Of a stretch of DNA of 64,000 bases, positions 18,705 to 27,298 are shown piece by piece (position 1 is the stretch's first letter; every line of letters starts with the position of its first letter). Location: positions 266,087-330,086 of the forward strand of contig NZ_AOGX02000008.1 of NCBI RefSeq assembly GCF_000332475.2, read 5' to 3'. The stretch is from Leptospira yanagawae serovar Saopaulo str. Sao Paulo = ATCC 700523. GTDB taxonomy: Bacteria; Spirochaetota; Leptospiria; Leptospirales; Leptospiraceae. A model generated the notes under the pieces. It saw nothing but the letters and a program-made list of their open reading frames with translations. It was not told the DNA's origin and did no database searches. Position numbers and translations under genes: made by a program.

Positions 18705-20126
18705 ATGAAACTCGGGGCTTCAGTTTCTTTACGCCAAACGCAAAAACTGGTTATGACCCAGGACTTACGTCAGTCCATAGAACTATTGTCACTTTCTACA
18801 TTAGAACTTTCAGATAAAATCCAAAACGAATTATTGGAAAACCCACTTCTCGATGAAGTGGGTGTGGATGAAAAATCCAAAATGCCAGAACTTTTTTCCA
18901 TCGATGAAGTAAAACGATTGGAAAAACTCAATCATGAAAAAAGTACTGATGTCAATTGGCAAGACAGTTACTCATTGGAAGGCCCAAGGTCTTACGATTC
19001 CGAAGCAAGTGACAGAAACCAAAAGTACATCGAATCTTCAACTCGTGGGGAAACATTAGAAGAACACCTTTTAAATCAATTACGACTGATCAAACTCACT
19101 AAATTAGAATTTGAAATCGGTGAAGTTCTTATCAGTATGATTGATGATAAAGGATTTATCACAGACGACTTATCACAAGTTTCTAAAGAAATGGGTTACC
19201 CCGAACCTAAATTAAGAAGAGTTTTGCAAGTGATCAACGAACTCGATCCCATTGGGATTGGTGCAAAAGACATGCAAGAAACCTTACTCATCCAAGGTCG
19301 GATATTGTTTCCTGATAACGTCGTATTGCATCAGTTAATTGGTGAGTTCCTTTCAGATTTAGAAAAAGTAGATTATAAAAAAATTGCAAAAAATTTAAAA
19401 ATCACAGAAGAAGAAATTTTAAATTTAGCAAGGTTGATTAAAAAATTAGAACCATACCCTGCCACAACCTACCAAGGTAGAAAAATAGACTATGTTGTTG
19501 CCGATGTGGTTGTGAAGGAAGTAGGAAACGAGTTTAATATTTTTATCAACGACGAGTGGTTACCAAAACTCACCATCCAAGAAGAATACAAAGAACTCCT
19601 CAACCACAAACTCCCTCCGAAAGAAAAGGAATACTTCCAAACCAAATACAGTTCTGCGCAGTGGCTCATCCGCTCCATCCAACAAAGAAGACAAACCTTA
19701 CAACGAGTGGTCAGTTGTATCATTGATTTCCAAGTGGATTTTTTTCGGGGTGGGATAGGATTTATCAAACCACTTACTCTGAAGGAAGTGGCTGAAAAAT
19801 TAAGTTTACATGAATCAACAATTTCAAGGATCACAACGAATAAATACATCCAAACGACTTGGGGAATATTTGAGTTAAAATGGTTTTTTTCCTCTGGTGT
19901 GAAATCGGCTGAAGGTGGAAAAGAAAGTTCTAAAAAGATCCATGAAATCATTCGCAATTTGGTCAAAGAAGAGGATGAAAACAATCCTTTGTCTGACCAA
20001 GACATTGTGGAACTGATGGAGAAAAAAGGTATTGAAATTGCCCGAAGGACAGTGGCAAAATACCGAAAGGTTTTACGAATCCTTCCATCGAACGAAAGAA
20101 AACGAATGAGTTCACTCAAGGGGTAG
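18705..20126 (+). CDS. rpoN: RNA polymerase sigma-54 factor
   Basis: A 473-residue sigma-54. Region I at the start has the Gln/Leu-rich form (LRQTQKLVMTQDLRQSIELLSLSTLEL), followed by an acidic linker, the core-binding region, an HTH (LTLKEVAEKLSLHESTISRITTNKY) and the RpoN box ARRTVAKYRK near residues 446-455, which binds the -24 element. Sigma-54 needs AAA+ activators; a candidate regulator lies 3 kb downstream, but it lacks GAFTGA. The start directly abuts the lptB stop. Confidence 0.95.
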   Translation: MKLGASVSLRQTQKLVMTQDLRQSIELLSLSTLELSDKIQNELLENPLLDEVGVDEKSKMPELFSIDEVKRLEKLNHEKSTDVNWQDSYSLEGPRSYDSEASDRNQKYIESSTRGETLEEHLLNQLRLIKLTKLEFEIGEVLISMIDDKGFITDDLSQVSKEMGYPEPKLRRVLQVINELDPIGIGAKDMQETLLIQGRILFPDNVVLHQLIGEFLSDLEKVDYKKIAKNLKITEEEILNLARLIKKLEPYPATTYQGRKIDYVVADVVVKEVGNEFNIFINDEWLPKLTIQEEYKELLNHKLPPKEKEYFQTKYSSAQWLIRSIQQRRQTLQRVVSCIIDFQVDFFRGGIGFIKPLTLKEVAEKLSLHESTISRITTNKYIQTTWGIFELKWFFSSGVKSAEGGKESSKKIHEIIRNLVKEEDENNPLSDQDIVELMEKKGIEIARRTVAKYRKVLRILPSNERKRMSSLKG

Positions 20127-20129
20127 GCA

Positions 20130-21098
20130 ATGCCAGTTCCAGGAATCACAGTGGAGACCATCCTCCGAGACCATGACGACTTACAACTGGTACTCGTCAC
20201 TGGGGAAGTTGGCCTTTCCAACCGAATCAATAGTGCTGAGATCAATCGGCCGGGTCTTTCCTTGACAGGTTTTTTTGACTTTTTTGCCAATGATAGGATT
20301 CAAATATTAGGAAAAGGAGAATGGGCTTACCTCAATTCATTATCCGAACACAAATTACGAGAGATCACAGACAAGTTTTTTGAATTCCATCTCAATTGTA
20401 TCATTTATACCCATGGCAACGAACCGCAAATTCCATTTGTGGAACGTGCGAAAGAAAAAGGAATTCCATTATTCAAAACCGAAATTGCGACCCACCGTTT
20501 CATCACCCTCATTTCACAAATTTTAGATCGTGCCTTAGCTCCCAGGACAATGCGCCATGGGGTGCTCATTGAAGTGTTTGGAATTGGAACCTTACTTACG
20601 GGAAGGTCTGGAGTTGGGAAAAGTGAAACGGCTTTAGAGCTGATTGAACGTGGTCACAGACTTGTGGCAGATGATATGGTGGAAATTCGGCGTTTGAGTG
20701 AAAGTTATTTAATTGGTTCCTGTTCTGATTTACTCCGCCACCATATGGAAATTAGGGGACTTGGGATTCTCAATATCAAAGATTTGTTTGGTGTGGGTTC
20801 GGTTCGGGACCATAAACTCATTGAACTCATCATCAACCTAAAAGAATGGGAAGAACAAACTTCAGGAGATTACGAACGGACGGGAATTGAACAAAGTATG
20901 GAAGAGATCTTAGGTGTTTCTGTTCCTTTTATCGAAATTCCGGTCAAACCTGGAAGGAACATTCCCATCATCGTGGAAACAGCAGCCATGAACCAAAGGT
21001 TACGTAAGATGGGAAAAAATAGCGCCAAAGAATTTTCAAATAAACTCAATACTTATATCCAGCAGAGCACCATTGAAACAAATCCAATTAAAGATTAG
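20130..21098 (+). CDS. hprK: HPr kinase/phosphorylase
   Basis: A 322-residue bifunctional enzyme that phosphorylates or dephosphorylates HPr on a serine. The P-loop is GRSGVGKSETAL (about residues 158-169). The family signature follows (MEIRGLGILNIKDLFG, about 210-225; VKPGRNIPIIVETAAMNQRLR near 276-296). The start is ATG 20130, three bases after rpoN, and the end overlaps the HPr gene by 26 bp. It forms a regulatory pair with the following ptsH. Confidence 0.95.
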   Translation: MPVPGITVETILRDHDDLQLVLVTGEVGLSNRINSAEINRPGLSLTGFFDFFANDRIQILGKGEWAYLNSLSEHKLREITDKFFEFHLNCIIYTHGNEPQIPFVERAKEKGIPLFKTEIATHRFITLISQILDRALAPRTMRHGVLIEVFGIGTLLTGRSGVGKSETALELIERGHRLVADDMVEIRRLSESYLIGSCSDLLRHHMEIRGLGILNIKDLFGVGSVRDHKLIELIINLKEWEEQTSGDYERTGIEQSMEEILGVSVPFIEIPVKPGRNIPIIVETAAMNQRLRKMGKNSAKEFSNKLNTYIQQSTIETNPIKD

Positions 21099-21348
21099 AG
21101 AAGATAGTACAGGACTTCATGCAAGGCCTGCTTCTTTATTTGTAAAAGTAGCAGCCAGTTTTCCTTGTGAAATTTTTGTTAAAAAAGATGATATTGAAGT
21201 GAATGGAAAATCCATTATGGGACTAATGATGTTAGCCTTAGGACCTGGAACGGTATTTTCTGTGATCGCCGATGGGAAAAATGAGGAGGAGGCTTTACAA
21301 GCGTTAGAAACTTTAGTGGTTCAAAACTTTGAAACGAATGCCAAGTAG
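21073..21348 (+). CDS. ptsH: Phosphocarrier protein HPr
   Basis: A 91-residue HPr. His16 in GLHARPA is the site phosphorylated by PTS enzyme I, and Ser47 in NGKSIMGLMML is the HprK target, so both regulatory sites are intact. Translation starts at TTG 21073 inside hprK and the end overlaps the histidine kinase by 20 bp. No enzyme I or enzyme II gene is in the window. With HprK next to it and NtrY/NtrX-type genes after it, HPr may act mainly in regulation (inference). Confidence 0.93.
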   Translation: MKQIQLKIREDSTGLHARPASLFVKVAASFPCEIFVKKDDIEVNGKSIMGLMMLALGPGTVFSVIADGKNEEEALQALETLVVQNFETNAK

Positions 21349-23161
21349 ACTTTTACGATTTTTCCCCAATTTATCTGATGAAAATCGGTACTACTTACGT
21401 GATATCTTTATTTTTTTCCTCACCTTAGCTGTCTCCATAGGATTTTCTGAACTTGTATTTTTTAGAGAAGAAGAAGACATTTCGTTTTATTCAAAGTTAG
21501 ATACTTATGTTTTCATCCTCATTCCCTTTTTCATTTTATCTTTAATTTTAAGTTATATCTATCGCAATCGAAGGAACCGTCAGACTGGTAAAATCCGAAG
21601 TTCCATTCGTTACCGTTTAACACTCGCATTTCTATTTGTTGCCCTTGTTCCTTCCTTACCCATTTTTATTTTATCTTCTAATTTGACGGGAAGGTTGATT
21701 GAAGGTTATTACCAAGTAGACATTTCCAATGCTCTACGATCTGCAAATCATTTTGTAGATTCCATCGAAAAAGAAAATGAATCTTCTTTTTTAGAGATTG
21801 TCAATCGCTTTCGATCCTTACTTGAAAAGGAAAAACCTGATAGTTTATCTATTTTTCAACTAGGGATCAAAAATGGCCTTTTTGAAAAAAATGATTTTTA
21901 TTTAGGATACGTTGAAAAAGACAAAGTTCAGTTTGAAACCAAAAATTTATATAAGTATTTTTCGAATTTAGAATTCACCGAAACAAAAGAAAAAGGAATA
22001 TACTTTAGTCGCTATTATTCATCTGACAAGGCTTATTTGGTGGCGAAGTTTTCCGTGAATCAGGATCAGGTATTGATCATCGCCGAAAGGATACATCGTG
22101 GTTTGGAGTCAGACGTATTTAATATTATAAACGCTACATCCACATATGAAAAAGTAAGTTTATGGAAAGAAAAAATTCCATTTAGTGTTCGCATCACAAT
22201 TGCTAGTTTTTCTTTTGCTATGTTTCTCATTGCGATTCTTTTTTCGTTTTTATTTGCTAGGCGAATTTCAAAACCAATTATCAATTTGGCAAATGCCACA
22301 AAAAAAGTATCACTGGGAGAATCGGATATCCGTTTAGAAAAAACGGAAGAAGGGGAAATGGGGATTCTCATTGATAGTTTCAATCAAATGGTAAGTGACC
22401 TCAAAGCCAAATCAGATGAGCTTATGCATACACAAAGGATAGCAGCATGGAAAGAAGTGGCCCAAAGAATGGCCCATGAAATTAAAAACCCTCTTACTCC
22501 CATACAATTATCCGCACAAAGGATCCAAAGGAAATTTCAAAATCCCAAAAAAGAAAATTTAGAATCTGTGATATTTGATGCAACGGAAACCATTATTGGG
22601 CAAGTGCGTGTTCTGGAACATTTAGTGAAGGAATTTAGCGAATTTGCAAGGATGCCTGTTCCTGTACTTATCAACCAACATTTGAATCCAATATTGGAAG
22701 AAGCTGTGGCACTTTTTCGGGATACAACGGATATTGATTTTGAATTGAAACTCGCTGAAAATCTACCAGAAGTATTCCTCGATAAACGCCTGTTTCTTGG
22801 TGTAATAAACAATTTAATAAAAAATGCAGTCGAAGCAATTTTGTCCCAAGACAATTCCAAAGAGGAGTTGGACATTTTAGCAGTGAAACGTAAAAAAATT
22901 CGTGTCATGTCCAAATTACAAAAAAAGGCTCTTCGCAAAAGTATCGTGATCGAAATTGATGATTCTGGCCCTGGATTAAAGGAGGAATGGAAGGAAAAAA
23001 TATTTGAGCCTTATTTTTCCACCAAGGAAAAACATGGTTCTGGAATCGGACTTGCGATTGTGCAAAAAACAATTATTGACCATCATGGACATATCTCCGT
23101 TGAAAATTCGAAGTTAGGTGGATGTAAGTTTCGTATCGAACTTCCTTTGGAACTTTCCTAA
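21329..23161 (+). CDS. ntrY: NtrY-type membrane sensor histidine kinase
   Basis: A 610-residue sensor kinase. Two transmembrane segments come early (about 20-40 and 50-75), a third about 90-115, then an extracytoplasmic region of about 150 residues, a further helix (about 285-310), HAMP (RRISKPIINLAN), a HisKA domain with the phospho-accepting His near residue 383 (HEIKNPLTPIQLS) and an HATPase domain with N box NLIKNAVEA and G boxes DSGPGL and GSGIGLAIVQ. The layout matches NtrY kinases. ATG 21338 is an alternative start to TTG 21329. Its stop overlaps the regulator ATG by one base, so the two form a pair. Confidence 0.88.
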   Translation: MKRMPSRLLRFFPNLSDENRYYLRDIFIFFLTLAVSIGFSELVFFREEEDISFYSKLDTYVFILIPFFILSLILSYIYRNRRNRQTGKIRSSIRYRLTLAFLFVALVPSLPIFILSSNLTGRLIEGYYQVDISNALRSANHFVDSIEKENESSFLEIVNRFRSLLEKEKPDSLSIFQLGIKNGLFEKNDFYLGYVEKDKVQFETKNLYKYFSNLEFTETKEKGIYFSRYYSSDKAYLVAKFSVNQDQVLIIAERIHRGLESDVFNIINATSTYEKVSLWKEKIPFSVRITIASFSFAMFLIAILFSFLFARRISKPIINLANATKKVSLGESDIRLEKTEEGEMGILIDSFNQMVSDLKAKSDELMHTQRIAAWKEVAQRMAHEIKNPLTPIQLSAQRIQRKFQNPKKENLESVIFDATETIIGQVRVLEHLVKEFSEFARMPVPVLINQHLNPILEEAVALFRDTTDIDFELKLAENLPEVFLDKRLFLGVINNLIKNAVEAILSQDNSKEELDILAVKRKKIRVMSKLQKKALRKSIVIEIDDSGPGLKEEWKEKIFEPYFSTKEKHGSGIGLAIVQKTIIDHHGHISVENSKLGGCKFRIELPLELS

Positions 23162-24507
23162 TGCAAAAATTAATTTATATTTTGGATGATGAAAAAGAAA
23201 TCCGTAAAACCTTGCGCGTGATATTGGAGGATGAAGAATATTCAGTAGAAGATTTTTCAAATGGGAAAGCCCTTTTAAAGGCTTTGTCCAAGGAAAGGCC
23301 TTCCCTAGTTTTACTTGATGTTTGGGTGGGAAAGGAAGATGGATTACAAATCCTTTTGGAATGTAAAAAATTGTATCCGAGCCTTCCGATCGTTATGATT
23401 TCTGGACATGGAACCATTGAACTTGCTGTGAATGCGACAAAAAAAGGTGCCGTCGATTTTTTAGAAAAACCTTTATCCATTGAAAAAGTAATCCAAACCA
23501 TTGAGTCTTCAATTGAAAAAACGAAAGATAACGAAATTCCAAATTTCCAATTGGAAGTGGATGAGATTTTAGGAGAGTCACCATCCATCACTCGTGTTAA
23601 ATTTGCAGTGTTCCAAGCAGCCGAAACCAATGCTCGTGTTTTCATTTACGGAGAAAATGGAACGGGAAAAGAACTCACTGCTAGATCCATCCATCTCAAT
23701 TCCAAACGAAAAGGGGAACCCTACATTGAATTCAATTGTGCTGCGTTGCCAGAAGAAAGTGTAGAACAAGAATTATTTGGAAGTGAAACGTTAGGTGACA
23801 ACCCCGAGATCAAACCTGGAAAATGGGAACAAGCCCAAAATGGGACTTTATTTTTGGACGAAGTTTGTGATTTGAGTTTGGCACTGCAATCAAAAGTATT
23901 AAAAGCCATCCTGGATCAAAAAATAGAACGGGTAGGTGGCAAAGAATTAGTCCCGGTTGACGTCAGGATCATTGCGGCAACCAATTCGAATGTGGAGGAA
24001 GCGATCCGAGACGGAAAATTTAGAGAGGATTTATTTTATGCCTTAAATGTAATCCCTCTCGAATTACCACCGTTACGCGAAAGAAACCAAGATATTCCAC
24101 TTCTTGTAGAATTTTATTTAAAAAAGTCCATAACAGAAAATCATTTACCCAATAAAACCATCGACAGAGAGGGTTTAGATGCCCTGTCTTCCCATTTTTG
24201 GCCAGGCAATGTAAGAGAACTTGCCAATATCATCGAACGATTGAGTATCCTAGTTCCAGGAGAAACCATCAGAGCAAAAGATGTTAAAGAGGCCCTCCAT
24301 GGTTTTAAAAAGGCAAATGAAATGGTGGCCCGAGGTGACTTAAAACATGCAAAGGAAGAATTTGAAAGGCAATACATCATCAAAACCTTACAAATTTGTG
24401 AAGGGAATGTCACTCGTACTTCAAAAGCTCTTGGGATCGAACGAACTCATTTGTATAGAAAGTTACGTTCCCTCAATATTTCTGTAGACCAATTGATCGA
24501 GGGTTGA
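23161..24507 (+). CDS. ntrX: NtrX/NtrC-type response regulator lacking GAFTGA
   Basis: A 448-residue regulator. The receiver domain (1-120) has the phospho-acceptor Asp in LLDVWVG near 53. A sigma-54-type AAA+ domain follows with Walker A GENGTGKE (about 164-171) and Walker B LFLDEV (about 230-235), then a Fis-type HTH at the end (GNVTRTSKALGIERTHLYRKL). The GAFTGA loop that contacts sigma-54 is absent: after LFGSET comes LGDNPEIKPGKWEQA. Without it, classical sigma-54 activation is unlikely, and the protein may act as a sigma-54-independent regulator, as reported for some NtrX proteins. The cognate kinase lies directly upstream. Confidence 0.88.
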   Translation: MQKLIYILDDEKEIRKTLRVILEDEEYSVEDFSNGKALLKALSKERPSLVLLDVWVGKEDGLQILLECKKLYPSLPIVMISGHGTIELAVNATKKGAVDFLEKPLSIEKVIQTIESSIEKTKDNEIPNFQLEVDEILGESPSITRVKFAVFQAAETNARVFIYGENGTGKELTARSIHLNSKRKGEPYIEFNCAALPEESVEQELFGSETLGDNPEIKPGKWEQAQNGTLFLDEVCDLSLALQSKVLKAILDQKIERVGGKELVPVDVRIIAATNSNVEEAIRDGKFREDLFYALNVIPLELPPLRERNQDIPLLVEFYLKKSITENHLPNKTIDREGLDALSSHFWPGNVRELANIIERLSILVPGETIRAKDVKEALHGFKKANEMVARGDLKHAKEEFERQYIIKTLQICEGNVTRTSKALGIERTHLYRKLRSLNISVDQLIEG

Positions 24508-24508
24508 T

Positions 24509-25327
24509 ATGAACCAAAAAACGATTTTAGAAAATTTTACTGATATCTTAAAAGAAACAAAATTCCTGATTCAAAACCAAACTTTGCCTGTGTTTCGTTT
24601 GCAAGAGGAAACAGATCCCAATGATTTTGTTTTCCCTTGGAAATCAAAAGTTCCAGAATCTTTAGAAATTCAGAAAAAACAGCAAAAGGAAAGCCAACGT
24701 AAAAATAGAGACCTCATCAATTTTTCATGTACGTTATGCCAAGGGAAACTGAGTGGGGTGAGGCAGTTTTTACACAAAGGAAGAAAACCAATTTTGGTAT
24801 TACATTATTCGGGTGCGACAACTGCCAAAGAAAAACCTTTTACGAAAACTCGTCCTAACCAAATTTTTAAGGATAAGTTAACGGAAGTGAGTTGGGATGG
24901 AATCATCCAAAAGGTATTTGGTTTTTCTTTTGAGGAGTTTTATTATGAAGAATATCCCGCTTGCACATTTTCTCATACAGACTCCAAAGAAACTGATTGG
25001 AAACAAAGGTTAGAAACTTGTAAAGTTCACGTAAAAGAAACTGTGGAAGAGTTTGGAATCAAAGCCATTGTCATCCTTGGTTCGTCCGCAAGGTTGTTAT
25101 TTGGACCGGAGAAAGCCAAAGAACAATTGGGAAAGGTAGAGGACTTGGATTTAAATGGAATTAAGATTCCGATGCTTACCACGAGATCACCAGAGGCACT
25201 TGTATTTCTTGGGGAAAAAGCAAAAAAATCCGATTCGGAAACGAACCTCTTCCAATATGGAAAGGAAAAACAAGACTTAGAAGAAAGTTTTATTTCTCAT
25301 TTATCAGTTCTAAAACCATATTTATAA
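24509..25327 (+). CDS. Divergent uracil-DNA-glycosylase-like (family 4 fold) protein
   Basis: A 272-residue protein not clearly known. Four cysteines lie in a pattern like the Fe-S ligands of family 4/5 uracil-DNA glycosylases: CTLC (about residues 74 and 77), ACTF (about 152) and ETCK (about 171). They are followed by a strand AIVILGSSARLLFG that resembles the ILALG-type motif of that family. The catalytic GEAPG motif is not present; in its place is ILVLHYSG. It is therefore perhaps a non-catalytic relative or a highly divergent glycosylase. It sits between ntrX (1 bp gap) and priA (1 bp gap), so it is co-transcribed with both. Function is inferred only. Confidence 0.5.
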   Translation: MNQKTILENFTDILKETKFLIQNQTLPVFRLQEETDPNDFVFPWKSKVPESLEIQKKQQKESQRKNRDLINFSCTLCQGKLSGVRQFLHKGRKPILVLHYSGATTAKEKPFTKTRPNQIFKDKLTEVSWDGIIQKVFGFSFEEFYYEEYPACTFSHTDSKETDWKQRLETCKVHVKETVEEFGIKAIVILGSSARLLFGPEKAKEQLGKVEDLDLNGIKIPMLTTRSPEALVFLGEKAKKSDSETNLFQYGKEKQDLEESFISHLSVLKPYL

Positions 25328-25328
25328 A

Positions 25329-27281
25329 ATGATCCAATATGCGGAAGTAGCTCTCAATTTATCTTGGGAGAGTCAAACCTTAACCTACGAAGTGCCTGTT
25401 GGCATGGAATCTTTAAAACCGGGGATACGAGTTGTTGTTCCCTTAAATGGGAAAGAATGGGATGGGGTAATCATTGGAATCCACCAAAATCAACCGAGTT
25501 ATGAAACACAAAGAATATTAAAACAAATTGATATAGAGCCAGTCATTACAAACGAGCAAATGGAACTTGCCCAATGGATGTCTGAGCATTACCTTTCCTC
25601 TCTCGGGGAAGCCTTGTTTCTTATGGTACCGAAAGGAAAAAAAAGGAAAGTTCAAAATCAAAATGATGTAAACGTTCAAAGCCATTTATTACATCCGTTA
25701 AATGAAGCCCAGCAAAAAGCATTTGATGAAATTAAGGGAAATAAAAATTCGAATACCCATTTGTTGTATGGAATCACGGGCAGTGGGAAAACAGAAATAT
25801 ACCTCCATCTGATGCGAGACATTTTGTTATCACCTACTGGAAGTGTGATATTTCTTGTCCCCGAGATTTCACTCACTTACCCAACGATCACTCGAATCGA
25901 AGCCATTTTTCCAAACCAAGTTGCCGTTTTACATTCTCATTTACGAATCTCAGAAAAATTTCAAAACTATTTAGATTTAAAAGAAGGAAAAAAAAGAATC
26001 TGTATTGGTACAAGGTCTGCGATCTTTGCTCCACTTTTGGATGTGAAACTTGTGATCATGGATGAGGAACATGATGGTTCTTACAAAGAAAATGGTTCAC
26101 CTAGGTACCACGCACGCCAAGTGGCTTTACAAAGGATTTTAAAAACTAATGGAAAACTACTTTTAGGTTCGGCAACTCCTAGTGTGGAATTGTATTACTT
26201 GGCGATGTCAGGGCAAATTGGGTTTTCCAAATTAGAAAAACGTGCCAATTCCAAAGCAAAATTACCAACCGTCGAGATGTCAGACAAACAAGATGACAAA
26301 CAACTGGTATCGGGTGACTTACAATATAAAATTTCAGACCGATTGAAAAAAAAAGAACAAATTATTTTACTACTGAACCGTCGCGGTTACAATCCCTTTA
26401 TTTTTTCTCCGCAAACAAAGGAGTTTGTGCATTGTCCAAAATGTACTGCCACCTTATGTTACCATTCTGACCAATCAGTAAGGTGTCATTTATGTGGTTA
26501 TAAATCGAGTTTCCGTAATCTAAAACAAATGTTTGGTGATGATTTGGATCTTTTTGGAGCAGGTACTCAAAAACTAGAAGAGTATTTATTATCACATTTT
26601 CCCCAAGCAAGGATTGAACGCCTCGATCAGGACAGTTCCAAAAATAAAGATGTTACACGGTTAGTCTTAGAAAAACTAGGGGAAGGAGAACTTGATATCC
26701 TCACTGGTACGCAGATGATTGCAAAAGGACTCGATTATGCAAACGTAACTCTTGTTGGTATCCTTAACGCCAATCATGGGTTAGGTGTCCCTGACTTTCG
26801 GAGTAGCGAAAGAACCTATGCCCTTGTATCACAGGTGGCAGGTCGGGCGGGACGCGGAGAAAAACCAGGAGAAGTGATCATACAGTCCAATGACCCAGAA
26901 CACCCCGTTTTAAAAATGGCAAAGGACCAAAACTACCCTGCATTTTTTGAATGGGAGTTACAATTTAGAAAGGATCTTTTTTATCCACCCTTTGCAAGAT
27001 TAGCAAGACTTGTCTTTCGTTCCAAATATGAAGATGTTGCAAACAAACAATCAGTCATTTATGGAGAACTCATCAAAGAACGGAAAGATGATTCCGTCGT
27101 GATGCTTGGACCAAGCCAATGTCCTTTTTATAAAATCGATAATAATTTCAGGTATCACATTTTGCTTAAAGCCAAATCGATCACAACACTACGTAACCTC
27201 CTAAAAGAAACAAAACAAAAATTTAAGTTGGATTCCAAATGTTACATTGAATATGATTTGGATCCCTTAGAACTTGTATAA
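25329..27281 (+). CDS. priA: Primosomal replication restart helicase PriA
   Basis: A 650-residue SF2 helicase that reloads the replisome at stalled forks. An N-terminal 3'BD domain is followed by Walker A GITGSGKTE (about 148-156), DEEH (about 244-247), GSATPSVE, and motif VI (VAGRAGRG). The zinc region is reduced: of the usual eight cysteines only two CxxC pairs remain (Cys369/372 and Cys386/389, plus Cys377), corresponding to the inner pairs 2 and 3 that form one site. The outer pairs 1 and 4 are missing; the segment FIFSPQTKEFVHC and later FRNLKQMFGDD have no cysteine pair there. It is shorter than E. coli PriA (732). Confidence 0.93.
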   Translation: MIQYAEVALNLSWESQTLTYEVPVGMESLKPGIRVVVPLNGKEWDGVIIGIHQNQPSYETQRILKQIDIEPVITNEQMELAQWMSEHYLSSLGEALFLMVPKGKKRKVQNQNDVNVQSHLLHPLNEAQQKAFDEIKGNKNSNTHLLYGITGSGKTEIYLHLMRDILLSPTGSVIFLVPEISLTYPTITRIEAIFPNQVAVLHSHLRISEKFQNYLDLKEGKKRICIGTRSAIFAPLLDVKLVIMDEEHDGSYKENGSPRYHARQVALQRILKTNGKLLLGSATPSVELYYLAMSGQIGFSKLEKRANSKAKLPTVEMSDKQDDKQLVSGDLQYKISDRLKKKEQIILLLNRRGYNPFIFSPQTKEFVHCPKCTATLCYHSDQSVRCHLCGYKSSFRNLKQMFGDDLDLFGAGTQKLEEYLLSHFPQARIERLDQDSSKNKDVTRLVLEKLGEGELDILTGTQMIAKGLDYANVTLVGILNANHGLGVPDFRSSERTYALVSQVAGRAGRGEKPGEVIIQSNDPEHPVLKMAKDQNYPAFFEWELQFRKDLFYPPFARLARLVFRSKYEDVANKQSVIYGELIKERKDDSVVMLGPSQCPFYKIDNNFRYHILLKAKSITTLRNLLKETKQKFKLDSKCYIEYDLDPLELV

Positions 27282-27298
27282 TTGCATAAGGAAAAAAA

